Positions 25,310 to 31,640 of a stretch of DNA of 31,640 bases are shown in pieces. Every line of letters begins with the position of its first letter. The stretch's first letter is position 1. The notes below the pieces were generated by a model. The model did not search any database and had not been told where the DNA came from. It was given only the letters and a program-made list of their open reading frames with translations. The DNA comes from CAZOIA01 sp964579675 (GTDB lineage Bacteria; Planctomycetota; Phycisphaerae; UBA1845; PWPN01), in contig CAZOIA010000044.1 of NCBI GenBank assembly GCA_964579675.1, forward strand, positions 1 to 31,640. Direction: 5' to 3'. Position numbers and translations under genes: made by a program.

Positions 25310-26779
25310 ATGGCTGAACCACGCGAGGTGGCGGTATTCAAGGTCGATGCGCGATACCCGCCTGCACCTCCCTACTCGCCGTCGGATCGCTTCCCGGAGT
25401 ATCCCTACGATTCGATCGAGACGTCCGAGGTAAACCATGCCTATCGTGCGGTGCGGGGTGCCTTGGAATTGCTGGGCCTGGATGGGCGACGGCTGGGCAC
25501 GTCGGCGTGGAATCCTCTGGGCGGACTCGTTCGGCCGGGGGATACGGTCGTGCTCAAGCCGAACTTCATCCGTGACTTTCACGACACCCGCCGAGACGAC
25601 ATCGAAAGTGTGATCACCGGCGGGAGTATTATCCGGGCCATTCTGGATTATGTTGCGATTGCGTTGAAGGGTGAGGGGCGGGTGGTGATCGCCGACGCGC
25701 CCCAGTGTGAGGCGTCGTGGGAGCGCCTTTGCTCCTTTACGGGACTGGGGGCGGTCCAATCATTTTACCGCGAGCAGTCGTCGATCCCGGTGGACGTGAT
25801 CGACTTGAGACCCGAATACACGGAGAAGATCGACGGGGTCATCGTGGGCCATGGGCGACTGGCAGGTGATCCCGCGGGCTACACGAGGGTCAACCTGGGA
25901 CGGGACTCGGAGTTCATGCCGATTAACCACATGAACCATCGGCTCTACGGCAGCGAATATGATCGCAGCGAAGTGGCGGCCCATCACCATGATGACGTTC
26001 ACGAGTATCTTCTTTCCCGCACGGTCATGGATGCTGACGTATTCATCAACCTTCCGAAGATGAAGACCCACAAGAAGACCGGCGTGACCCTCAATCTGAA
26101 GAACCTGGTGGGCATCAACGGCAACAAGAACTGGCTGCCTCATCATCGCGAGGGCGTGCCCGCAAGGGGCGGTGATCAGTTCGCCTCTTCAGGTCTGTCG
26201 GAGCGATTGGAGTATGTCCTGGGGGCGGTTTTCAAGAAGCATTTTCCCAGGCTGGGCCGGTTTCGCCGGTTCGTGGGTGGACCCGCGAAGAAGCTGGGAC
26301 GGGCTGCTTTCGGAGACACTGATACCACCCGCGTTCGTTCAGGGAACTGGTACGGCAACGATACGACGTGGCGGATGGTGCTCGATTTGAATCGCGCGCT
26401 GCGTTATGCGGACGGGACGGGGGTACTGCACGAGGTGCCCCAGCGGCGGTACTTCAGCGTGGTTGACGGCATCGTCGCGGGCGAGGGCAACGGGCCGATG
26501 GGCTCCGATCCCCGACCGGCCGGGCTCGTGGTTGCCGGCGCCGAGCCGGTGGCGGTTGACCTGGTCTGTGCCCGCCTGATGGGGTTCGACTACCGGCGGC
26601 TTCCGGTACTGTATCGGGTGCTGGAGAACCACACGTTCCCGCTGGCCTCGTTCTCCCCAGAGGATGTGATGCTGCGATCAAACGTGGACGAATACTGTGG
26701 TACGCTGGCTGATCTGCGAGGCCGGCTTCTCGCGTTCGAGCCGCACTTCGGCTGGAAGGATCACATTGAGATGGGTTAG
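25310..26779 (+). CDS. DUF362 domain protein
   Basis: About 489 aa. The DUF362 core is visible as GDTVVLKPNFIRD, GGSIIRAILDYVAIALKGEGRVVIADAPQ, RTVMDADVFINLPKMKTHKKTGVTLNLKNLVGINGNKNWLPHH, and YFSVVDGIVAGEGNGPMGSDPRPAGLVVAGAEPVAVDLVCARLMGFD. The lysine- and asparagine-rich KMKTHKKTGVTLNLKNLVG segment is the family hallmark. The biochemical role is unsettled; some relatives carry iron-sulfur domains, but no CxxCxxC cluster is seen here. It lies between two paralogous glycosyltransferases, so a role in modifying or handling the same polysaccharide is likely. The ATG at 25310 is preferred because GGGAGAG lies 6 nt upstream; ATG 25295 is an alternative. Confidence 0.8.
   Translation: MAEPREVAVFKVDARYPPAPPYSPSDRFPEYPYDSIETSEVNHAYRAVRGALELLGLDGRRLGTSAWNPLGGLVRPGDTVVLKPNFIRDFHDTRRDDIESVITGGSIIRAILDYVAIALKGEGRVVIADAPQCEASWERLCSFTGLGAVQSFYREQSSIPVDVIDLRPEYTEKIDGVIVGHGRLAGDPAGYTRVNLGRDSEFMPINHMNHRLYGSEYDRSEVAAHHHDDVHEYLLSRTVMDADVFINLPKMKTHKKTGVTLNLKNLVGINGNKNWLPHHREGVPARGGDQFASSGLSERLEYVLGAVFKKHFPRLGRFRRFVGGPAKKLGRAAFGDTDTTRVRSGNWYGNDTTWRMVLDLNRALRYADGTGVLHEVPQRRYFSVVDGIVAGEGNGPMGSDPRPAGLVVAGAEPVAVDLVCARLMGFDYRRLPVLYRVLENHTFPLASFSPEDVMLRSNVDEYCGTLADLRGRLLAFEPHFGWKDHIEMG
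26754..26760 (+). promoter_or_regulatory. Ribosome binding site for a TTG start
   Basis: GGAAGGA lies 5 nt before the TTG at 26766, inside the end of the DUF362 gene. It supports a coupled 14-nt overlap and explains why no ATG is found for the small membrane protein. Confidence 0.5.
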
Positions 26780-27092
26780 TACCGTGCACTGGTTCTGGCG
26801 AGGTGCGTTCTCCATCGTAGCGAGTTGTATTCTTGGCGCCCCGTTTGCTTACTTCTTCGACTCGCTGATACCTATTGCCAAGCAGGTTAGCTCGGTTATC
26901 GGTTATAGACCAACCGTGTTTGCGTTCGGGATTCTCCCGCCGGTGCTCTGTTCACTGACTGCTTACGGATTGTTGACTCGTTTCTGGGGCCCCGAGATCC
27001 CCTTTGACGGGGAAACCCGTTGCCGGCGATGCCAGTACATTCTGAGGGGAATCACGGAGCCTCGATGTCCGGAGTGTGGCGAGAGGATCTGA
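26766..27092 (+). CDS. Small two-helix membrane protein with C-terminal zinc ribbon
   Basis: A protein of about 108 aa. Two hydrophobic segments (AFSIVASCILGAPFAYFF and FAFGILPPVLCSLTAYGLL) are followed by a cytoplasmic-looking tail, TRCRRCQYILRGITEPRCPECG, with CxxC-x11-CxxC spacing. The CxxCxYxLRG...RCPECG tail is a recurrent planctomycete motif found on many small membrane proteins; its function is not known to me. The start is inferred as TTG 26766, with GTG 26784 as alternative. It overlaps the DUF362 gene by 14 nt and precedes the second paralogous glycosyltransferase by 96 nt with no clear promoter. It may be a membrane partner of its neighbours, but nothing in the sequence proves this. 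Confidence 0.7.
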   Translation: MRWVSTVHWFWRGAFSIVASCILGAPFAYFFDSLIPIAKQVSSVIGYRPTVFAFGILPPVLCSLTAYGLLTRFWGPEIPFDGETRCRRCQYILRGITEPRCPECGERI

Positions 27093-27176
27093 CGCGGCAG
27101 ATCCGGCAAGGGACACGTGCGGATGCTATCTTGGCGTGAAACGGGCCATGGGGTTGTCAGGGAAGCGCTGGGTAAT

Positions 27177-27182
27177 GAGGTG
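27177..27182 (+). promoter_or_regulatory. Ribosome binding site for a TTG start
   Basis: GAGGTG lies 6 nt before the TTG at 27189. No ATG lies near the expected N-terminus, so TTG is the most likely start; GTG 27201 is the alternative. Confidence 0.5.
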
Positions 27183-27188
27183 TAGAGC

Positions 27189-28439
27189 TTGTCGTGTTTT
27201 GTGGTTTCATTTGCGGCGCACGTGGCGGTCTTTATCATTCTAGCGACCACGGCAGGGATTGCGCACGCAAGCCGGCTGGTTCGGCAGATCCTCCGGGTGC
27301 GCCACCGGCATCGCAGCGTGGGCAATCTGCACCTGCTGCTGACAGGCACCTTCTACAATGAGAACTGGTTCAGGTCCCACATCCTCCCCTTGTCCTCCGC
27401 GAGCGCACTGGCCAAGATCCACGTTGTTACCGATGAGCCGCTGTTCCGTGTTGAGAAGGTGGCGTACGTGTGCCCGCCGCGGCGGGCGATCTGTTTGTTC
27501 GGAAGGACGATCTCACGATCTGTAGCCTTGCTGTGGACGGCGGCGCGGTGGCGGCCTGACGTTCTGATGGGTTACCACATCATGCCCAATGCGATTTTGT
27601 GTCTTGTGGCGGCCAGTTTGTTCGGCGGCCGGTCGGTGTACCAGATGACCGGCGGGCCCATCCAGATCATCGGCGGCGGTACCGGTAGCGAGAACGCGTT
27701 GTTGTGTCTGCTACGCAGGCACTCGGTCCTGCTGGAGAAGATGCTCTTTCATGTTGTCCGTCTGTTCGACGTTGTGGTGGTTCGCGGTCGGCGGGCGGCG
27801 GCGTTTGTCAAGGAACAGCATCTGGCTCGCCGGATTGCGGTCGTTTCCGGCAGTGTTGATACGGAGCGTTTCTGCCCGAACGGCAGCCCCAAGCAATACG
27901 ATCTCGTGCTCGTGGCCCGCCATATCAAGGAGAAGCAGCCACACCTGTTCGTGGAACTGGTCCATGAGATTCGGAAGAAGCAGCCTTCGATCCGAGCAAC
28001 GATGGTTGGAGACGGGCCGCTCACCGAGGAGCTCAAGCAGCTCGCCAGAACACTGGGGGTCGAGGAGAACATCCACTTTCTGGGCAAGCTCGACCGCGTC
28101 GAGGAAGTGCTGGCTTCCTCCCGACTCTTCGTGTTGACTTCCAAGACGGAAGGGCTTGCGATCGCAATGATGGAAGCGATGGCGGCCGGTCTTCCCGTAC
28201 TGGCACCGGATGTCGGCGAGTTGGGTGAGTTGCTGGTTGACGGGCACAGTGGTCTCTTCATTCGGCCGCGGGACGTAGCGGCGACCGCTGAGCAGGTGGT
28301 TGCATTACTCGACGACAAGGAGCGGATCGCACGGATGTCGAACGCAGGACGGAAGCAGGCTGTGCAGCGTGGCAGCGTGGAAGCTGTGGCAAGAAGGTGG
28401 GACTCTGGTCTGGAGTCAATACTTAATTCAGGTGATTGA
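27189..28439 (+). CDS. GT4-family glycosyltransferase (second of two paralogues)
   Basis: This 416-aa protein begins with a hydrophobic segment (about 4-26, VSFAAHVAVFIILATTAGIAH). The GT-B N-domain contains LLTGTFYNENWFRSHILPLS, PDVLMGYHIMPNAI and YQMTGGPIQIIGGGTGSEN. The donor domain contains LVLVARHIKEKQPHLFVELV, MVGDGPLTEELKQLA and SKTEGLAIAMMEAMAAGLPVLAPDVGELGELL with EX7E. Matching motifs occur in the same order at 24047-25288, so the two derive from a duplication and have since diverged considerably. Both probably act on similar lipid-linked acceptors. The TTG start is supported by its ribosome site. Confidence 0.88.
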   Translation: MSCFVVSFAAHVAVFIILATTAGIAHASRLVRQILRVRHRHRSVGNLHLLLTGTFYNENWFRSHILPLSSASALAKIHVVTDEPLFRVEKVAYVCPPRRAICLFGRTISRSVALLWTAARWRPDVLMGYHIMPNAILCLVAASLFGGRSVYQMTGGPIQIIGGGTGSENALLCLLRRHSVLLEKMLFHVVRLFDVVVVRGRRAAAFVKEQHLARRIAVVSGSVDTERFCPNGSPKQYDLVLVARHIKEKQPHLFVELVHEIRKKQPSIRATMVGDGPLTEELKQLARTLGVEENIHFLGKLDRVEEVLASSRLFVLTSKTEGLAIAMMEAMAAGLPVLAPDVGELGELLVDGHSGLFIRPRDVAATAEQVVALLDDKERIARMSNAGRKQAVQRGSVEAVARRWDSGLESILNSGD

Positions 28440-28507
28440 CTGCTGTTCCAAAACCCGGGTCTTGATACGTGCCAGAGGGATACTTTGTCGCAGGGAAAGA
28501 ACGCGTG

Positions 28508-29950
28508 ATGCGCCGGGCATTTTCGCGAAGGAATCTTTGGGACAGTACACCCCGTGTACTGAAGAGCGCTAGCGCGCGGTTCCTGGGCATCGTTCCGCAG
28601 GCGTATCTTCTCGGGCGACGGTTTCGACGGAACCTATCGTTCGCTCGGGAAGCCCAGCGGTGGCCGGTCGAACGGGCAAGGGAATTCCAACTGGATCAGT
28701 TGCGCCGAACCTGCGCACTGGCGTACGGTGAGACCCGCTACTACCGGCAAACATTCAAATCGGTGGGATTTGAGCCGGGTGATCTGAAGTCGCTCGATGA
28801 TCTGGCCCGTTTACCCACGATCGACAAGCACACCGTGCGAGCACAGCTCGACGAGATGTGCGCGGTTGACCTAGATTCCGGCGGTATTGATTACGTATCG
28901 ACGGGCGGATCGAGCGGACAGCCGTTGCGCTTCTATGCCAGCGCCGGTCGATCGGCCATCGAGTATGCCTATCTGGTCGCGGGCTGGGAGCGGGCGGGTT
29001 ATGACCTGAGGCTGCCCCAGGCGGTCTTCCGGGGGCAGATTGTGGCAGAGAACCGGCAGGGGCTGCGTCACGAATACGACGCGGTACTGCGGCGACATTA
29101 CTACAGCAATTTCCACATGACCGACGAGAACATGCGCCGATACCTGGCCCATATTTCGACCATTGGGCCCTGCTTTCTTCTCGTGTATCCGTCTTCGGTC
29201 ACTGTGCTGGCGAGGCACCTGGATCGGACGAAGGTGGCCCCCCCGTCTAACATTCGAGGTGTTCTGGCAGGGTCGGAAAACGTCCTTCGCGGGGATCGGG
29301 CGATGGTCGAGCGGGTCTTCGGCGTTCGCTACTTCTCGTGGTACGGTCATTCGGAGAAACTGGTGCTCGCCGCTGAGTGCGAACACTCGACGGACTACCA
29401 CGTCTGGCCGACCTACGGATATTGCGAACTGCTGGACGAGCATGGCCATCGCGTGACGACACCGGGACAGCGCGGCGAAATCGTCGGCACGGGTTTCATT
29501 AACAGGGTCGTGCCATTCATCCGGTACCGTACGGGGGACTACGCAACTTACGTCGGTGATCGGTGCGATGCCTGCGGGAGAGAACACATGATCCTGAAAG
29601 ACGTTCAAGGCCGATGGCCCCAGGGCAACCTGATCGCCGCGAGCGGTGCGGCCATTTCGCTGACCGCGCTCAACGTCCACGACGATACATTCGAAGGCGT
29701 TCGGGACTATCAGTTCCACCAGGTCACGCCCGGTGAGGCAACGTTGCGAGTAGTCCCTGCTCGGCCGCTGAGCAGGGAAGAACAAGCTCGGATTGTTTCA
29801 CGGATGTCAGGTCGGATGCAGGGCCAGATCGCCCTGGAGCTGGAGCTTTGCAAGGAGTTGGAGAAGACAGGGCGCGGCAAGTTGCCACGCGTGGTCGGGC
29901 AAGCCCAGCTATCGCAGCCCAGGGAGAAGATCATTGACGCAGATCGTTGA
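28508..29950 (+). CDS. PaaK/CapK-like adenylate-forming enzyme
   Basis: About 480 aa, related to phenylacetate-CoA ligase and to CapK proteins of capsule clusters. The nucleotide-binding loop is YVSTGGSSGQPLRFYAS. Further family features are RQTFKSVGFEPGDLKSLDDLARLPTIDK, FSWYGHSEKLVLAAEC, GEIVGTGFINRVVPFIRYRTGDYATYV and the cysteine pair in CDACGREHMILKDVQGR. Such enzymes activate a carboxylate as an acyl-adenylate; in polysaccharide loci they may feed acyl or amino-acid decoration of sugars, but this is not shown. Starts at ATG 28508 and GTG 28505 follow AGGGAAAGA; a GTG at 28469 has no ribosome site. The methyltransferase follows after 48 nt. Confidence 0.82.
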   Translation: MRRAFSRRNLWDSTPRVLKSASARFLGIVPQAYLLGRRFRRNLSFAREAQRWPVERAREFQLDQLRRTCALAYGETRYYRQTFKSVGFEPGDLKSLDDLARLPTIDKHTVRAQLDEMCAVDLDSGGIDYVSTGGSSGQPLRFYASAGRSAIEYAYLVAGWERAGYDLRLPQAVFRGQIVAENRQGLRHEYDAVLRRHYYSNFHMTDENMRRYLAHISTIGPCFLLVYPSSVTVLARHLDRTKVAPPSNIRGVLAGSENVLRGDRAMVERVFGVRYFSWYGHSEKLVLAAECEHSTDYHVWPTYGYCELLDEHGHRVTTPGQRGEIVGTGFINRVVPFIRYRTGDYATYVGDRCDACGREHMILKDVQGRWPQGNLIAASGAAISLTALNVHDDTFEGVRDYQFHQVTPGEATLRVVPARPLSREEQARIVSRMSGRMQGQIALELELCKELEKTGRGKLPRVVGQAQLSQPREKIIDADR

Positions 29951-29998
29951 GGGCGTCAGGCAGGTTGGTCCGGCCGGGAGGTATCTTGAGGCCCGGGT

Positions 29999-30694
29999 AT
30001 GGCGAAGTGGAATGCGGCTACGGAACAGCTCATCTGGTGGATGACGTCGTCGCTCCGGCGGCGCAGAAACGAACTGTTTCTCCGGCTGATGTCACCACGA
30101 CCTACGGACACGGTACTGGACCTCGGCAGCGAGGACGGGAGTCAGTTGGCGAGCTTCTATCCCTATCCGCAGAACGTCGTTATTGCAGATATCAGGGAGG
30201 AGCCCCTGATCAGGGGCGTGAAGAAGCACGGTTTTCGCGGCTACATCGTGCTGAAGGAAGACGGCGCGCTGCCGGTGCCCGACCATTCCTTCGACTTGGT
30301 GTACTGCAATTCGGTCATCGAACACGTGACGGCAACGGATTATGAGAATGAGCAGCGGTTCGACAGGGCGACCTATGAGAGGCAAGAGCGGCTCGCGGGC
30401 GAGATTCGTCGGGTGGCACGCGGGTACTTCGTCCAAACGCCGAACCTGCATTTTCCAATTGAGCCGCACTCGATGCTTCCTTTCGGCGGGTACCTGTCGG
30501 CCCGGCACGATGCCTATCTGTCTCGTCGTCTCAAGAACTACTGGATCAAGCAGTGGTCCGGCGGCATCCGGCTTCTGGCACGACGGGAGGTCGAGGCGTT
30601 GTTCCCGGACGCGAAGGTGCTGCCCGAACGCTTCATGGGTCTCGTGAAGTCCTGGATCGCGGTTAGGCCACATCCGGATCGCGAACCGCGATGA
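29999..30694 (+). CDS. SAM-dependent methyltransferase (class I)
   Basis: This 231-aa protein shows motif I TVLDLGSEDGSQLASF, motif II VVIADIREEP, and the acidic motif FDLVYCNSVIEHV, typical of small-molecule or sugar methyltransferases of the type-11 group. Motif I has Glu-Asp where Cys/Gly residues are commoner, but the GxxxG spacing is kept. The C-terminal part (LSRRLKNYWIKQWSGGIRLLARREVEALFP) resembles sugar methyltransferases of surface-polysaccharide clusters. It probably methylates a sugar or an acyl group of the polymer; the target is unknown. The ATG at 29999 has GAGG 7 nt upstream. The oxidoreductase follows after 19 nt. Confidence 0.85.
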   Translation: MAKWNAATEQLIWWMTSSLRRRRNELFLRLMSPRPTDTVLDLGSEDGSQLASFYPYPQNVVIADIREEPLIRGVKKHGFRGYIVLKEDGALPVPDHSFDLVYCNSVIEHVTATDYENEQRFDRATYERQERLAGEIRRVARGYFVQTPNLHFPIEPHSMLPFGGYLSARHDAYLSRRLKNYWIKQWSGGIRLLARREVEALFPDAKVLPERFMGLVKSWIAVRPHPDREPR

Positions 30695-30713
30695 CGAAGA
30701 GGCGTGAGCATTT

Positions 30714-31640
30714 ATGAAACAGATCGTCCAGAACTACAACACGGGTGAGCTCCGGGTCGAGGAAGTTCCCGTTCCGATCTGCAGGGCGGGGGGCGTGCTG
30801 GTGCGTACCGCGTATTCGCTCGTGAGCACCGGCACGGAGAGGATGAAGGTCCAGCAGGCACGGATGAACCTCGCCCAGATGGCCAAAGCGAGGCCTGACA
30901 AGGTTAAGCAGGTCGTGCAGAGCGTCAAACAGGTCGGCCTGGTGGACACGTACCGTAAGGTGCGTGAGCGGCTCGATTCGCTGACCCCGCTAGGTTATAG
31001 CCTGACGGGCGTGGTGGAAGAAGTCGGCACGGGCGTGGATGAGTTCGCGGTCGGCGACCGCGTGGTATGCAGCGGCGAGGGTATTGCGTGCCACGCCGAG
31101 TTCGTGTCGGTGCCGCGTAACCTGTGCGCTGGCGTGCCCGACGGGGTCGATCCGAAAGATGCCGCGTTCGCCACCGTGGGCGCTATCGCGTTGAACGGCG
31201 TTCGCCAAGCCGGCGTCACCCTGGGTGATTCGGTGCTGGTGATCGGGCTCGGCCTGGTCGGCTTGCTGGGAGTCCAGATCCTCAAGGCGGCGGGTTGCCG
31301 GGTTATCGGCATCGACCTCGACGCGAGCAAGGTCGAACTGGCCCGCAAGTGTGGAGCGGACGCTGCCTTCCTGCGTGATGATGCCGCCCTGGATGACAAC
31401 ATTCGGAGCCTGACCGGCGGGTTCGGTCCCGACGTTGCCTACATTGCCGCGAGTACCAAGAGCACGGACCCGATGGAGCTGGCGGGCAAGGTCCTGCGGG
31501 ACCGGGGTCGCGTGGTCGTTGTCGGGATGACGCCTGTTGAGGCCGACTGGCAGACTTATTATCAGAAGGAATTGTCGGTGGTGATGTCGAGGTCGTATGG
31601 CCCGGGCCGGTATGACCGGAACTTCGAGCAGAAAGGAGTT
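30714..31640 (+). CDS. Zinc-dehydrogenase-type oxidoreductase, probably bi-domain (partial)
   Basis: The first 309 codons are present; the gene continues past the window edge. The product starts MKQIVQNYNTGELRVEEVPVP and has VLVRTAYSLVSTGTERMKV, TPLGYSLTGVVEEVGTGVDEFAVGDRVVC, and a Rossmann motif VLVIGLGLVGLLGVQIL followed by GIDLDASKVELARKCGAD. The STGTER and DRVVCSGEG segments match the long (about 700 aa) proteins that fuse an alcohol-dehydrogenase-like half to a Gfo/Idh/MocA half and often sit in exopolysaccharide loci near heparinase-like genes. The second half is outside the window, so the fusion is an inference. It likely oxidises or epimerises a sugar nucleotide. The ATG at 30714 is preceded by AAGAGG at a slightly long spacing. 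Confidence 0.85.
   Translation, partial: MKQIVQNYNTGELRVEEVPVPICRAGGVLVRTAYSLVSTGTERMKVQQARMNLAQMAKARPDKVKQVVQSVKQVGLVDTYRKVRERLDSLTPLGYSLTGVVEEVGTGVDEFAVGDRVVCSGEGIACHAEFVSVPRNLCAGVPDGVDPKDAAFATVGAIALNGVRQAGVTLGDSVLVIGLGLVGLLGVQILKAAGCRVIGIDLDASKVELARKCGADAAFLRDDAALDDNIRSLTGGFGPDVAYIAASTKSTDPMELAGKVLRDRGRVVVVGMTPVEADWQTYYQKELSVVMSRSYGPGRYDRNFEQKGV

Noticed and set aside
1..31640. tRNA, rRNA, CRISPR or insertion sequence
   Set aside because: Read by eye on both strands, no cloverleaf with a TTCGA T-loop, no regularly spaced repeats and no transposase-like protein were found.

Overview
The window reads as GC-rich chromosomal DNA of a planctomycete, probably Phycisphaerae-like. I infer this from five things: a PEP-CTERM-type surface protein, a repeat-built secreted protein ending in planctomycete-style dockerin EF-hands (DFDRDGDVDEDDF), a small membrane protein with the CxxC...RCPECG zinc-ribbon tail common in that phylum, a dispersed palindromic repeat of the CACCACGGAGGCAC type, and frequent GTG/TTG starts. 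No rRNA, tRNA, CRISPR array, transposase or phage gene was found.

Left part (1-9.7 kb), mixed functions. A PEP-CTERM protein (267-890, +) lies behind a good sigma-70 promoter and a folded leader that partly resembles a c-di-GMP-I riboswitch. After a nested palindromic repeat come minus-strand genes: a BadF/HgdC-type acyl-CoA dehydratase activase and its HgdB-like partner, encoded in two overlapping frames (5443-2219 and 2381-1086). Next are an NAD-salvage pair, pncB then pncA (8096-5861), and a secreted seven-repeat protein, probably a beta-propeller, with a dockerin (9609-8158).

Right part (9.8 kb to the end), one long plus-strand exopolysaccharide locus. A TTGACT/TATAAT promoter and a roughly 370-nt structured leader precede a heparinase II/III-family lyase. 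A sigma-54-like site then precedes the core assembly genes: a degenerate nucleotidyltransferase with a left-handed beta-helix, a Wzz/BY-kinase chain-length regulator, a fusion of a second degenerate nucleotidyltransferase and beta-helix to a priming sugar transferase, a Wza-type export lipoprotein, an unrecognised alpha-helical protein, a WecB/TagA transferase and a GT4 transferase. The tail holds a polysaccharide-deacetylase-like protein, two paralogous GT4 enzymes on either side of a DUF362 protein and a two-helix zinc-ribbon protein, a PaaK/CapK-like adenylate-forming enzyme, a methyltransferase, and the start of a zinc-dehydrogenase-type (probably bi-domain) oxidoreductase cut by the window edge.

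Together these genes would prime, extend, decorate, export and trim a surface polysaccharide. No Wzx flippase, Wzy polymerase or exosortase is present, so part of the pathway must lie elsewhere. Close spacing, an ATGA overlap and 14-nt overlaps suggest translational coupling. The points most worth following up are the two structured leaders, the sigma-54-like site, the paired degenerate nucleotidyltransferases (one fused to the priming enzyme), the split activase/dehydratase, and the DUF362-containing block between duplicated glycosyltransferases.
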